NCBI RefSeq assembly: GCF_015865035.1
Contig: NZ_JADZGI010000001.1
Location: forward strand, 2,790,001-2,854,000
DNA length: 64,000 bases
From: Novosphingobium aureum
Lineage (GTDB): Bacteria; Pseudomonadota; Alphaproteobacteria; Sphingomonadales; Sphingomonadaceae
Reading direction: 5' to 3'
This document shows, piece by piece, positions 53,800-62,569 of this stretch. The notes under the pieces were generated by a model. It was not told the DNA's origin and did no database searches. It worked only from the letters and a program-made list of their open reading frames with translations. The position numbers were made by a program, and so were the translations under genes. Each line of letters begins with the position of its first letter. Within the stretch, counting starts at the first letter, position 1.

Positions 53800-54858
53800 T
53801 CAGCCGACGAGACCGAGAAAAACCAGCGCCGTCGCGAACAATCCGAGCACAATCTGGATCAGGCACAACAGAACCACCGTGCGCCACAGCGTGGACCCGG
53901 CGGATAGTTCGTATGTCCCCTGGAGATGGCGGTAAATATGTACGCAAGCGATTGCGGTGCAGCCGAGCAGGAGGGTTTCGCTCGCCACGCCCAGCGCCCC
54001 GATGATCGTCGCGACGATCCCCAGCATCGTCATGAAGGCAAGCGAATAGGTGACGAAGACCGCATGATCGTAGAGGCCGAAGCGCCGCCGCCACAGGAAG
54101 AGCAAGGCCACGAAGGGAACCGACAGCGGGATCAGCAACCACGAGAACTTGTAGGCCGTCGTCTGAAGCTTGTAGAGCATCAGCCCCGGGTTGTCCCGCC
54201 ACTTGCCGATCCCCTTGTCGAGCCGCTTCCAGCCCGAATGCATCTGCTCGGTACCGGCATCCTTCTCGCGCATGAACGCAGGCAGCGCGCGCAGGCCGGC
54301 GAGGTTCTCCTCGGTCGTCGCGAGCGCCTGGCGCTTCTCGGCGCTTTCTGCCGGATCCATGTCGTCCGCGGCAAGGTCGGCAAGCAAGTCCTTGCGCTTC
54401 TCGACAAGGCGCTCCTCGCTGGCCGCTATATGTTCGGCTGTGCTGGTCTCACCCGTCCGTACGGGCGGCGATATGCCCATGATCTGCAGCACCGCGAACA
54501 TGACGAAGATCGAGAACAGGAACAGCGCCATCGGCGAAACGAAGGCCACACGCTGGCCATCGACATAGCGCCGGGTCAATTGCCCCGGCTTCCACGCGAG
54601 CATCGGTAGCGTGGCCCAGGTACGCCCCTCGAAGTGAAGTACACCATGCAGGATATCGTGGAACAGCGCGCCGATCGTGCGATGAACATGCGCGTGCTGC
54701 CCGCAAGCGTGGCAATGCGATCCGACCAGATGCGTGCCGCAATTGAGGCACTCGGTCTCGTGGGTGTGGCCCGTATCGTCGGGCCGCCCACCTTCGATGG
54801 CGGCACCGACCAGCGCGCCCTCGGCCATCGTGCCGATCCCGTCTACCAAGTCACTCAT
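53800..54858 (-). CDS. DUF3667 membrane protein with N-terminal zinc ribbon
   Basis: 352 residues from ATG 54858; an ATG at 54915 would add 19 basic residues. A zinc-ribbon-like ECLNCGTHLVGSHCHACGQ near 36-54 is followed by GALFHDILHGVLHFEGRTWATLPMLAWKPGQL, the DUF3667 signature, then one membrane helix, a ~90-residue charged coiled region (about 150-230) and three or four more membrane helices. Function unknown. Same strand as the ParA gene 81 bases upstream. Confidence 0.8.
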   Translation of the reverse strand: MSDLVDGIGTMAEGALVGAAIEGGRPDDTGHTHETECLNCGTHLVGSHCHACGQHAHVHRTIGALFHDILHGVLHFEGRTWATLPMLAWKPGQLTRRYVDGQRVAFVSPMALFLFSIFVMFAVLQIMGISPPVRTGETSTAEHIAASEERLVEKRKDLLADLAADDMDPAESAEKRQALATTEENLAGLRALPAFMREKDAGTEQMHSGWKRLDKGIGKWRDNPGLMLYKLQTTAYKFSWLLIPLSVPFVALLFLWRRRFGLYDHAVFVTYSLAFMTMLGIVATIIGALGVASETLLLGCTAIACVHIYRHLQGTYELSAGSTLWRTVVLLCLIQIVLGLFATALVFLGLVG

Positions 54859-54939
54859 GCGTCGTCGCACCCCTGCTGCACGGCGAAATTGTACCGCGAT
54901 GCAGCGTGAGTGCAATGCAAGCGTTTTCCTGCCGCCCGA

Positions 54940-55779
54940 CTAGCGCTCGGCCAGCTTCTTCTCGATAGCAGCCCACAGCCGCGCGAAAGCCTGCGCGGCA
55001 GGGCTGGAGGGCGCCAGTTCACCGACCGGCTGACGGCGAACGGCGCATTGCTCTACGGCGCTGGCGTAGGGGATGGCGGGCCAGTTGGGATGGGCCTCGC
55101 GCTGCTCGCGGTGCAGCGTGCGGCGCATGTCGAGCATCGAGAGCACCGGCAGGATCGGGGGATGGCGCCGGGTATTGCCCGCGATCTCGCGCACGACGAG
55201 ATCGAAGGCGCGCGAAGACAGCGGCGATGGCGGGAGCGGTACGATCACCACGTCGGCGGCACGCACGACCTGCGCGGAAAGCTCGTTCATGACCGGCGGG
55301 CAGTCGAGAATGACGCGCTGATAGTCGCGCCCCAGATCCCGCGTCAGCTTGGCGAGGCGCTTGCGCTTGCCGATCTGGGTGAGCTGCGCATCGAGCGCAC
55401 GGATCGACTCGTCGGCCGGAAGAACGTTAATGCGCTCGTAGCTGGTTTTCTGGATCAGCTTGGAAGGTGCGGCGTCCTTCGAGAAGACCTCGCCCGCCTG
55501 CTTCGAGCAGCGCGGTTCCAACCCATAGAGAAATCCCGAACCGCCCGCCGCGTCGAGATCCCAGAGCAATGTCCGGAAACCCGATATCTGCGCCGCGCAC
55601 CAGGCCAGGTTCGCCGAGAAGGTGGTTTTGCCGACACCGCCCTTGACGCTGTAGACGGCAATCGTTGCTCCGGACACGCCGGAGGGACCGTCCGACTTAC
55701 CGGACGATCCCCCCAGAAGCCCCGCGATACGGGGAAGTGTCTTGTTCTTGCCTGCCACGCCGATATCGATGCATGGCAC
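54940..55779 (-). CDS. Orphan ParA/MinD-family ATPase
   Basis: 279 residues. Deviant Walker A YSVKGGVGKTTFSANLAW near 44, Walker A-prime LLWDLDAAGGSGFLYGL near 72, Walker B RVILDCPPVMNELS near 155. A ~35-residue Ser/Gly-rich N-terminal extension is unusual. No ParB or parS-like repeat is nearby, so chromosome partition is unlikely; such orphans often position protein complexes or cell-envelope machinery. rpoZ lies 104 bases upstream on the same strand. Confidence 0.8.
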   Translation of the reverse strand: MPCIDIGVAGKNKTLPRIAGLLGGSSGKSDGPSGVSGATIAVYSVKGGVGKTTFSANLAWCAAQISGFRTLLWDLDAAGGSGFLYGLEPRCSKQAGEVFSKDAAPSKLIQKTSYERINVLPADESIRALDAQLTQIGKRKRLAKLTRDLGRDYQRVILDCPPVMNELSAQVVRAADVVIVPLPPSPLSSRAFDLVVREIAGNTRRHPPILPVLSMLDMRRTLHREQREAHPNWPAIPYASAVEQCAVRRQPVGELAPSSPAAQAFARLWAAIEKKLAER

Positions 55780-55883
55780 GCTTCAGGCAGTCAACCCGCC
55801 GCCGGTATCGTCATGAAACGCACCCGGGGGCAGATCCCGCCTTCCGCCGACGAACGCGTATCGCGTCCGGGCAGGCAGACGGA

Positions 55884-56228
55884 TCAGCCGTCGTAGTCGC
55901 CGCCCAGCGAGGTGTTGCGCGTGGGCGCCGAAGCGGTGATGCGCAGGGCCTCGGCCGACTGGCTGAGCGAACCGATCTCGTCCATCTCGTCGTCGTCGTC
56001 GGGAAGGACGCGCTGCATCGAAGTGACCAGCGATTCCTTGAGGGTGGTCGGCACCACGGTCTGCTCGGCGATTTCGCGCAGGGCCACGACCGGGTTCTTG
56101 TCGCGATCGCGCTCGAGCGTGAGTTCGGCGCCGCCCGAAATCTCGCGCGCACGCTGTGCGGCAAGCAGAACGAGATCGAAACGGTTGGGAATCTTGTCGA
56201 CGCAATCTTCGACAGTAACGCGCGCCAT
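55884..56228 (-). CDS. rpoZ: RNA polymerase omega subunit
   Basis: Assembly chaperone of the beta-prime subunit. 114 residues from ATG 56228: ARVTVEDCVDKIPNRFDLVLLAAQRAREISGG is the conserved omega core, then KNPVVALREIAEQTV and an acidic, low-complexity C-terminus (DDDDEMDEIGS) typical of alphaproteobacterial omega. The usual neighbours spoT or pyrE are absent. Confidence 0.96.
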   Translation of the reverse strand: MARVTVEDCVDKIPNRFDLVLLAAQRAREISGGAELTLERDRDKNPVVALREIAEQTVVPTTLKESLVTSMQRVLPDDDDEMDEIGSLSQSAEALRITASAPTRNTSLGGDYDG

Positions 56229-56418
56229 GGGCACTCCGTAAGAAACTGGATGTCTGAAAGGCCGCCTCCTAACGCCTCGGTCGCGCAGAGTCAAGAAAAT
56301 CGCGAAAAATGGCGGTTTTCCGACATGTCCAGAGGTCGTCCGCGCGGCTTGCACCCTTCATCCAGCAGGCTCGGATGCCCGCCCCTTGCGCCCCCTTCGC
56401 CGCACCGTGCGTGTCGGA

Positions 56419-56447
56419 CCGTCAAGTACGGGTCATACGAAGGTCAG
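56419..56447 (+). promoter_or_regulatory. Tandem Pho-box-like repeats upstream of phoX
   Basis: GTCA occurs at 56421, 56432 and 56443, exactly 11 bp apart, within units CCGTCAA, GGGTCAT and AGGTCAG separated by four-base spacers. This is the phasing of PhoB sites (seven-base unit plus four). TACATG at 56454-56459 could be the -10. It ends about 100 bases before the phoX ATG. Confidence 0.6.
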
Positions 56448-56548
56448 CAAAGCTACATGCAACCGCCATCGAAATGGCGTCTGCTTGTCACGCAAGGCCC
56501 CTAGCTACCCGTCACCACCTTTCCAGACGGGGCTTTTTCGACATAACC

Positions 56549-59011
56549 ATGAAAGATCCCGCGCTCGGCTATACCGAGGCGGACACCGACACGAACGACA
56601 GCGCGGCTCCCTCGCTCGAATCGCTGGCAGCGGATCGCTACTCGCGCCGCCAGGCGATCTTCGGCGGCGCCAAGGCCACCAGCCTTGCTTTCATGGGCAC
56701 TGGCATGCTGGCGGCCTGCGGCGATGATGACGGCGGCAACAACGGCGCACTCGTCGTGAGCGCAGGCAGCAGCGCCGCCACCAGCGCCGGCCGCACCGTC
56801 ACCCTGACCGGCACCGTCACTTCGGGTGCGAGCACGACCACCAACGCTCGCTGGACCCAGCGCAGCGGACCGACCGTGACCCTCGAGGGTTCGGGCGCGA
56901 GCGTCTCGTTCATCGCTCCCGCGGTCGAGAGCGCAACCGACATCGTCTTCGAATTCATCGCCTCGAATGCACTGGGCAGCCAGGCCTCCTCGCAGACCAC
57001 CGTGCGCGTATCGCCGGCAGTCCTTGGCTTCAGCGCGGTCGGCCACAGCCTCGAGGACATCGTCGTGGTTCCCGAAGGCTACTCGGTCACCGTCATGACC
57101 CGTCTCGGCGACCCGCTCACTGCGGCGACCCCGGCCTATGCCAACGACGGCAGCGACGCCGACTTTGCCAACCGCATCGGCGACCATGCCGACGCCCTCG
57201 CCTACTTCGGCCTGTCCGACGCCGGTGCGCCCGATGCCGGCGCCAATGGGCGCGGCCTCATGGTCCAGAACCACGAGAACATCACCGAGAGCTACCTGCA
57301 CCCCAACGGCCCGACCACGGTCGGCGGCGCGCGCCCGCTCGATGAAGTGCTCAAGGAGATCGAGTGCCACGGCGTCTCGGTCGCCGAATACGTCGACAAT
57401 GGCGATCGCAACTGGACCTACGTGCAGGACAGCGCCTTCAACCGCCGCGTCACGCCCAATACGGTGATGTCGTTCCACGGCCCTGCCGCCGGCAATGCCT
57501 GGCTGCAGACGATGTACTCGCCCGAAGGCACCGCGGGCCGCGGTACGATCAACAACTGCGCCAACGGCGTGACCGGCTGGCACAGCTACCTCACTTGCGA
57601 GGAGAACTTCCACGGCTATTTCCGCCGCGACAGCGCCGACGATGCGCTGCGCTCCGAACGCCAGCTCGCCTCGCTGCGTCGCAACGGCGTGACCAGCCGC
57701 TCGGGCTCCTACGCCTGGTCGACGGCCTCGAGCACCGACACGCGCATCACGCGCTGGAACGCCACCACCACCAGCGCCACCACCGCTGCCACCAGCGACT
57801 TCCGCAACGAGCCGTTCCAGTTCGGCTGGGTCGTCGAGATCGATCCCTACGATCCCGCCTCGACCCCGCGCAAGCGCACCGCGCTCGGCCGCTTCGGCCA
57901 CGAAGGTGCCTTTGCCCAGATCGTCGCGGGCCAGCCGGTCGGCGTCTACATGGGTGACGACTCGCGCGGCGAATATCTCTACAAGTACGTCTCGAACGCG
58001 AATTTCGACGCCGCCGATACCGACGCCGCCGATCGCCTCGCTACCGGCGACAAGTACCTCGACAACGGCACGCTCTACGTCGCGCGTTTCAATGCGGACG
58101 GCACCGGCACCTGGCTGCCGCTGGTCTTCGGACAGGTTCCCGCCCGTCCCGCTTCGGGCAGCTATCCCGAGTACGCCTTCGAGAGCCAGGCCGACATCCT
58201 GATAAACTGCCGCCTTGCGGGCGATGCCGTTGGCGCCACGCCGATGGACCGTCCCGAGTGGACCGCAGGCAACCCGGCCACCGGCGAGATCTACCTCACG
58301 CTGACCAACTCGAACAATTCGAACCGCCCGGTCGACGGTACCAACGCCGCCAACCCGCGTTCGTACTGGGGTTCGGGCAACCCCAACGGACACATCGTGC
58401 GTCTGCGTGAAGATGGCGACACCACCGCCGCCATGACCTTCACCTGGGACATCTACCTGTTCGGTGCCGACACCCTCGACACCGACACGGCCGACGAGCA
58501 GGCCAACATCAACGTCTCGAACCTCGACCTCAGCAACGACTTCTCGAGCCCCGACGGCGCGTACTTCTCGCGTGCATCGGCGCCTTCGGGCCAGTTCAAC
58601 CCGCTGTTCTGGATCGAGACCGACGACGGTGCGATGACCGACGTGACCAACTGCATGCTGCTCGCTGCACAGCCCGGCACGGTCGGCGACGGCGGTGCGC
58701 GGACGATCAACAACACCAACCCCAACACCGGCGCGACCGGCAGCCAGGCCACCTTCGTCGGCGCTTCGGCCTCGGCGGCGAACCTGCGCCGCTTCCTCGT
58801 CGGCCCGACCCAGTGCGAGATCACCGGCATCGACATGACGCCCGACGGGCGCACGCTGTTCGTCGGCATCCAGCACCCGGGCGAGCGCGGCGATGCCGCC
58901 AACATCACCAGTAACTGGCCGGCCAGCCAGACCGACGCCGATGCCACCGCGCGCCCGCGCTCGGCAATCGTGGCGATCACCAAGAACGATGGCGGCGTGA
59001 TCGGCCTGTGA
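56549..59011 (+). CDS. phoX: PhoX-family alkaline phosphatase with added PKD-like domain
   Basis: Calcium- and iron-dependent secreted phosphatase. 820 residues. Tat motif SRRQAIFGGAKA at 32-43 runs into MGTGMLAACGDDDGG, a lipobox-like Cys, so a Tat lipoprotein is possible. Residues ~65-155 (TVTLTGTVTSG, RWTQRSGPTVTLEGSGASVSFIAP) form a PKD/REJ-like beta domain not in standard PhoX. The DUF839 core shows NGRGLMVQNHENITESYLHP, TCEENFHGYF near 350, GRFGHEGAF near 448 and GDDSRGEYLYKYVS near 468. Confidence 0.85.
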   Translation: MKDPALGYTEADTDTNDSAAPSLESLAADRYSRRQAIFGGAKATSLAFMGTGMLAACGDDDGGNNGALVVSAGSSAATSAGRTVTLTGTVTSGASTTTNARWTQRSGPTVTLEGSGASVSFIAPAVESATDIVFEFIASNALGSQASSQTTVRVSPAVLGFSAVGHSLEDIVVVPEGYSVTVMTRLGDPLTAATPAYANDGSDADFANRIGDHADALAYFGLSDAGAPDAGANGRGLMVQNHENITESYLHPNGPTTVGGARPLDEVLKEIECHGVSVAEYVDNGDRNWTYVQDSAFNRRVTPNTVMSFHGPAAGNAWLQTMYSPEGTAGRGTINNCANGVTGWHSYLTCEENFHGYFRRDSADDALRSERQLASLRRNGVTSRSGSYAWSTASSTDTRITRWNATTTSATTAATSDFRNEPFQFGWVVEIDPYDPASTPRKRTALGRFGHEGAFAQIVAGQPVGVYMGDDSRGEYLYKYVSNANFDAADTDAADRLATGDKYLDNGTLYVARFNADGTGTWLPLVFGQVPARPASGSYPEYAFESQADILINCRLAGDAVGATPMDRPEWTAGNPATGEIYLTLTNSNNSNRPVDGTNAANPRSYWGSGNPNGHIVRLREDGDTTAAMTFTWDIYLFGADTLDTDTADEQANINVSNLDLSNDFSSPDGAYFSRASAPSGQFNPLFWIETDDGAMTDVTNCMLLAAQPGTVGDGGARTINNTNPNTGATGSQATFVGASASAANLRRFLVGPTQCEITGIDMTPDGRTLFVGIQHPGERGDAANITSNWPASQTDADATARPRSAIVAITKNDGGVIGL

Positions 59012-59073
59012 GCGTGTCTGGCCTGTGAGCCGGGCCTGGACGCCGCACGTGATCCCCTTTCGGGGAATGCAGG

Positions 59074-59103
59074 GGGAGGAAGCATCCACGGGTGCTTCCT
59101 CCC
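59074..59103 (+). terminator. Strong hairpin after phoX
   Basis: GGGAGGAAGCA (59074-59084) and TGCTTCCTCCC (59093-59103) form a perfect 11-bp stem, followed by TTACGCTTT. It ends the phoX transcript. The remaining gap to 59350 shows no gene; it must carry the promoter of the cytochrome pair, but no clear -35/-10 was found. Confidence 0.7.
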
Positions 59104-59350
59104 TTACGCTTTCGCAAACGGGGCCTGGTGCCTTTCGCCAGGCGGAAACGCCCGAACCCGGACTTGCCGCAAGGGCTTGCATCCGCGAGCGGTCTGCGCG
59201 CACACTGGTGAACACTCATTCCTGCCTGCCCCGGCTCGCCGCCGAGGCGCTGGCATCGCAACTTTGGCAGGCCTCGTGCGTTGGGAGCGCACGAACCAGC
59301 CCGTCCTGGAATTTCGACACCCGCAACCCCGTCACCCGGAGAACTGACCC

Positions 59351-59875
59351 ATGGCATCGAAGACCGCCCTGCGACTGACCGTACCCGCTGCAGCCCTCGC
59401 GCTCGTCCTGTCCGCCTGCTCGGGCTCCGCGCCGAGCGACGATGCGACCCAGGCCGATCTCGAGACCGCCGCTGCGGCCGCTGATCCCGAAGACACGATC
59501 GAAGCGCGCGAGGACAACTTCAAGGCAATCGCCAAGTCGATGAAGGCGGTGAAGGGCCAGCTCGATTCAGACAGCCCCGATTTCGCGGTAATCTCGGAAA
59601 ATGCAGCGGAAATGGCTGCGAACGCCAAGAAGGTACCCGACTTCTTCCCCGCCGGCACCGGCCCCGATTCCGGCGAAGACACCGAGGCCCTCGCCACGAT
59701 CTGGGAGCGCCCCGAAGAATTCCAGGCAGCGGCAGCCAAGCTGATCACCGCGACCGACAACCTGAACACCGCCGCTGGCGCTCAGGACCTTGCCGCAGTC
59801 AAGACCGCGTTCGGCGAGGCCGGCATGGCCTGCAAGGGCTGCCACGACGAATTCCGCATGAAGAAGAAGGACTGA
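59351..59875 (+). CDS. Cytochrome c-prime-type lipoprotein
   Basis: 174 residues with a lipoprotein signal (TVPAAALALVLSAC) and GGAG before the ATG. The mature part is a four-helix bundle of the class II cytochrome c type, with the haem site GMACKGCHDEFRMKK at the C-terminus and the typical DNFKAIAKSMKAVKG first helix. Such proteins bind NO or carry electrons. The cytochrome b gene starts five bases after its stop, so they are likely partners. Confidence 0.82.
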   Translation: MASKTALRLTVPAAALALVLSACSGSAPSDDATQADLETAAAAADPEDTIEAREDNFKAIAKSMKAVKGQLDSDSPDFAVISENAAEMAANAKKVPDFFPAGTGPDSGEDTEALATIWERPEEFQAAAAKLITATDNLNTAAGAQDLAAVKTAFGEAGMACKGCHDEFRMKKKD

Positions 59876-59880
59876 CACCG

Positions 59881-60555
59881 GTGAAGGGTCCCGCGGCAAA
59901 CCGAGTGCGCCTCTGGGACCTTCCCGTGCGCATCGTTCACTGGAGTTTTGCGGGGCTGATCCCCGCGCTCTGGTGGACAGCAGAAAACGACGAGATGGCC
60001 TGGCACATGCGACTGGGTACAGTCCTGCTGGGCCTGCTCGTGTTCCGCATCCTTTGGGGCTTCGCGGGTAGCTCGACCGCACGCTTTGCCAACTTCGTAC
60101 GCAGTCCGGGCGCAGTGTTCCGCTATCTGGCCTCGCTGTTCGGCAAGGGGCCCCACGCTCTGTCCATCGGCCATAATGCGGCAGGTGGCTGGAGCGTCGT
60201 CGCCCTGCTCGGCCTGATGAGCTTGCAGGTCAGCCTCGGCCTCGTGGCTGGCGATCCCGACTATGGCAGTGCAGGACCGCTCAATCATCTGGTCGGCTTC
60301 GAGTTCGCCTACGATGCGACCGAGTGGCACACCGAACTGGTGTTCAATCTGATCCTCGTGTTCGTCGGACTGCACCTTGTCGCGATCGCGTTCTATCGCA
60401 TCGTGCGCCGTGACAACATCATCGCCCCGATGGTCACCGGTTCGCGCCCGGTCCCCCAGGGGTTCACCGGTATGACCCCGGCCCCTGCATGGCGCATACT
60501 GGCCTGCGCCCTCGCAGCGCTTGTCCTCGTCGCATGGATCTGGCTCGGCGCCTGA
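59881..60555 (+). CDS. Cytochrome b561-family di-haem membrane protein
   Basis: 224 residues starting at GTG 59881. Four membrane helices with pairs of His that could hold two haems: VRIVHWSFAGLIPALWW near 17, AWHMRLGTVLLGLLVFRILWG near 40, SIGHNAAGGWSVVALLG near 98, and TEWHTELVFNLILVFVGLHLVA near 148. RLWDLPVRIVHW is the family signature. An extra hydrophobic helix ends the chain. Likely passes electrons between quinones and the cytochrome c-prime protein. Confidence 0.85.
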   Translation: MKGPAANRVRLWDLPVRIVHWSFAGLIPALWWTAENDEMAWHMRLGTVLLGLLVFRILWGFAGSSTARFANFVRSPGAVFRYLASLFGKGPHALSIGHNAAGGWSVVALLGLMSLQVSLGLVAGDPDYGSAGPLNHLVGFEFAYDATEWHTELVFNLILVFVGLHLVAIAFYRIVRRDNIIAPMVTGSRPVPQGFTGMTPAPAWRILACALAALVLVAWIWLGA

Positions 60556-60636
60556 GCGCTTTCAGCGTTCCGGCAGATAAGTATCTGACCTGATTGCTCT
60601 ACTGCCAGCTCCTCACCATCCTGCAAATAAGGCGCG

Positions 60637-61314
60637 ATGGTGAGAGACAAAACGGTGATGGACAATGATGCGCGGCCCATGTCGGGCGACAACAGCTACA
60701 TCTACTTCGGAAACCTGTTCCCGCACGAACCCCAGTACCGTTCGGGCCGTTTCCTCGGACTTGCCCTCACCCCGCGCTTCGACCGCGACATCGCGCACGA
60801 CGCCCGCGCGGCCCTGCCCTTCGACGACGGCAGTGTACCCGGCTTCCAGTCGCAGGACGTGTTCGAGCACGTCGAACGCGAAAAGGTCCCCGCAATCCTC
60901 GACGACATCTACCGATGCCTGCGCGATGGAGGCCTCTTCCGGCTTAGCCTGCCCGACTACAACAGCCCCCTGCTGCGACGGCGCTCGGCCTACGACCATA
61001 CCGGCAGGGTGCTGTACGACGTGGCCATGGGCGGAGCGCTGCAGGCCGCCATGGCCGGCGATGTCGAGGTCAGCCTTCCGCCGGGCGGCGACACGCACTT
61101 GTGGTTTCCCACCTTTCACGGCCTGCTCGAAGTAATTCTGGCCTCACGTATCCGCCACTGCGAGGAAATCCACTTTTACCACTACTGGCGCAATCCCGAG
61201 GAATGGGTGGTCCAGCCCTTCGACCAGTCGCTGATGCCGGTCAGCCGGGTTCCGCCCGCCGACATGCGCGCAGGCGGCAAGCCGATCTCGCTGGTGGTCG
61301 ATTTCGTCAAGTAG
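60637..61314 (+). CDS. Methyltransferase-like protein lacking the SAM glycine loop
   Basis: 225 residues. Parts of a class I methyltransferase are visible: QSQDVFEHVEREKVPAILDDIYRCLRDGGLFRLSLPDY near 72-110 covers motifs corresponding to strands 4 and 5. The first strand and GxGxG loop that bind SAM are missing; the protein begins SYIYFGNLFPHEPQYRSGRFLGL instead. The C-terminal half (HLWFPTFHGLLEVILASR, HYWRNPEEWVVQPF) resembles proteins annotated as predicted SAM-dependent methyltransferases in glycan clusters. Function unknown. A later ATG at 60658 is possible. Confidence 0.55.
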   Translation: MVRDKTVMDNDARPMSGDNSYIYFGNLFPHEPQYRSGRFLGLALTPRFDRDIAHDARAALPFDDGSVPGFQSQDVFEHVEREKVPAILDDIYRCLRDGGLFRLSLPDYNSPLLRRRSAYDHTGRVLYDVAMGGALQAAMAGDVEVSLPPGGDTHLWFPTFHGLLEVILASRIRHCEEIHFYHYWRNPEEWVVQPFDQSLMPVSRVPPADMRAGGKPISLVVDFVK

Positions 61315-61348
61315 ACCAGGCCCGGTCCGCACACTGGCGGGCCAAGAG

Positions 61349-62431
61349 TCATGCAGTCCCCGCAAGTCGCGCGCGCAGGACGCTGGGCGGTGCCCCGAGA
61401 TGGCGGCGGCAGTAGCGCGTCATGACCGAGTGCTCGGCAAAGCCCAGCCTTTCGCAGATGACCGGCAGCGCCAGACTGGTGTCCTCGAGATAGTACCCCA
61501 GCAATTCCCGGCGCACCTCGTCCTTGATGCGGCTGATGGAGGTCCCTTCCGCCCGCAGGCGGCGATGGAGTGTGCGCACGTGCATGCACAGGACTCCCGC
61601 AACACTCTCGCACGAGCCGCCGCCAACGGCCAGCTGGCGCAGGACGACCGCGCGCACCCTGGCGTGAAATGGTGGCTCGCGATGCGTGAAGCCGTGTTCG
61701 ATGCGCGCCAGTGCCTGTGCCAGCGCGTAGGGATCGGGGGCGACAATAGGCGCAGCAAGGTCCTGCGCATCGAAACTGATTCCGTCCGCCCTTTGCCCGA
61801 ACCGCACTTCGCAGCCGAAATAGCGACGATAGACGCGCATTGAGGACATGGCCTCGTGGCGAAAACACACCTGCCTCGCCCGCGCCCGTCCGCCGGTGAG
61901 CGCCATCGCGACGAGATGCCCGGCTAGCAGGATCTGCTCGATCGCCTGGCGCCGGCCACGAGTCCCGGATATCAGGATATCGTGTCCCACGAAGACCTGC
62001 CCGGTCGCGCCGACACGCTCGCGCCAGACCCGTGCCGCGAGGCTGTGCGCATAGACATGATGTGCCGCGTAATCGAGCGCTTCCCCGTAATTGCGTGCAT
62101 TGCGCATCGCCGCACCGAGCGGCCCGAAGATGCCGGGGCCGTTCTGGCGCGCGGCGAGACGAAGCCCGAAGTCGGAGCATCCCAGCCGTGCAGCCGCGAC
62201 CTCGAGCAAGCGCACGGCGTCGCCATACGTCAGGGCCCGCGCTCCTGCGCAGGCGACCTCGGCTGTGCCGCCGATACTGCCGGAAGGCAGCGGCACTGCG
62301 GCCTCGCGAGCCACCATCGCGGGATCGCCTCCCAGTTCGCTCACGAGTTGCTCGAACTGGTCGAGCATTCTTGCATGAACGATATCGTAAGCCTGCTGGC
62401 TCGGCCCCTCCTTGGAGAGTGTTCCGGCCAT
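61349..62431 (-). CDS. AraC-family transcriptional regulator (OruR/ArgR-like N-domain)
   Basis: 360 residues from ATG 62431, which has GGAG six bases ahead; ATG 62485 would add 18. The N-terminal ~190 residues match the arabinose-binding-like sensor domain of this subgroup (RLGCSDFGLRLAARQNGPGIFGPLGAAM near 85). The C-terminal ~100 hold two helix-turn-helix units, with MHVRTLHRRLRAEGTSISRIKDEVR near 285 and CERLGFAEHSVMTRYCRRHLGAPPS near 325. Divergent from the SnoaL-SDR pair, which it probably controls. Confidence 0.9.
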   Translation of the reverse strand: MAGTLSKEGPSQQAYDIVHARMLDQFEQLVSELGGDPAMVAREAAVPLPSGSIGGTAEVACAGARALTYGDAVRLLEVAAARLGCSDFGLRLAARQNGPGIFGPLGAAMRNARNYGEALDYAAHHVYAHSLAARVWRERVGATGQVFVGHDILISGTRGRRQAIEQILLAGHLVAMALTGGRARARQVCFRHEAMSSMRVYRRYFGCEVRFGQRADGISFDAQDLAAPIVAPDPYALAQALARIEHGFTHREPPFHARVRAVVLRQLAVGGGSCESVAGVLCMHVRTLHRRLRAEGTSISRIKDEVRRELLGYYLEDTSLALPVICERLGFAEHSVMTRYCRRHLGAPPSVLRARLAGTA

Positions 62432-62496
62432 CGCCGACTCCTGCTGCGGACTTGGTGCAGTGCTCTTGGCGACTTCTCTCTCCATGTCGGCACTAC

Positions 62497-62518
62497 GGAA
62501 ATTTTGTCCGAAATTGTC
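62497..62518. promoter_or_regulatory. Direct repeats in the AraC/SnoaL divergent region
   Basis: GGAAATTTTGTC (62497-62508) is repeated as CGAAATTGTC (62509-62518) in an AT-rich patch. Near-tandem half-sites of this kind are typical AraC-family targets. Confidence 0.45.
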
Positions 62519-62545
62519 AAGCAGTCGGGTCGCCCGGCGTGCCAG

Positions 62546-62563
62546 TCTCTCCTCCCGGAGAGA
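62546..62563 (+). promoter_or_regulatory. Hairpin covering the SnoaL ribosome site
   Basis: TCTCTCC (62546-62552) and GGAGAGA (62557-62563) pair perfectly around TCCC. The right arm contains part of the purine-rich ribosome site GGAGAGAGGAAG that ends one base before the ATG region of 62570. Confidence 0.45.
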
Positions 62564-62569
62564 GGAAGC

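Noticed and set aside
54940..56228. Chromosome partition locus suggested by ParA
   Set aside because: No ParB gene, no parS-like palindromes and no origin-linked genes nearby.
56501..59215. 904-codon minus-strand open frame opposite phoX
   Set aside because: Composition is Gly/Val/Arg-rich with no recognisable motifs; it is a high-GC shadow of the phosphatase gene.
59104..59350. Sigma-54-like GG/GC pair near 59250
   Set aside because: Spacing between the GG and GC elements is 13 rather than 10 bases, so it does not fit.
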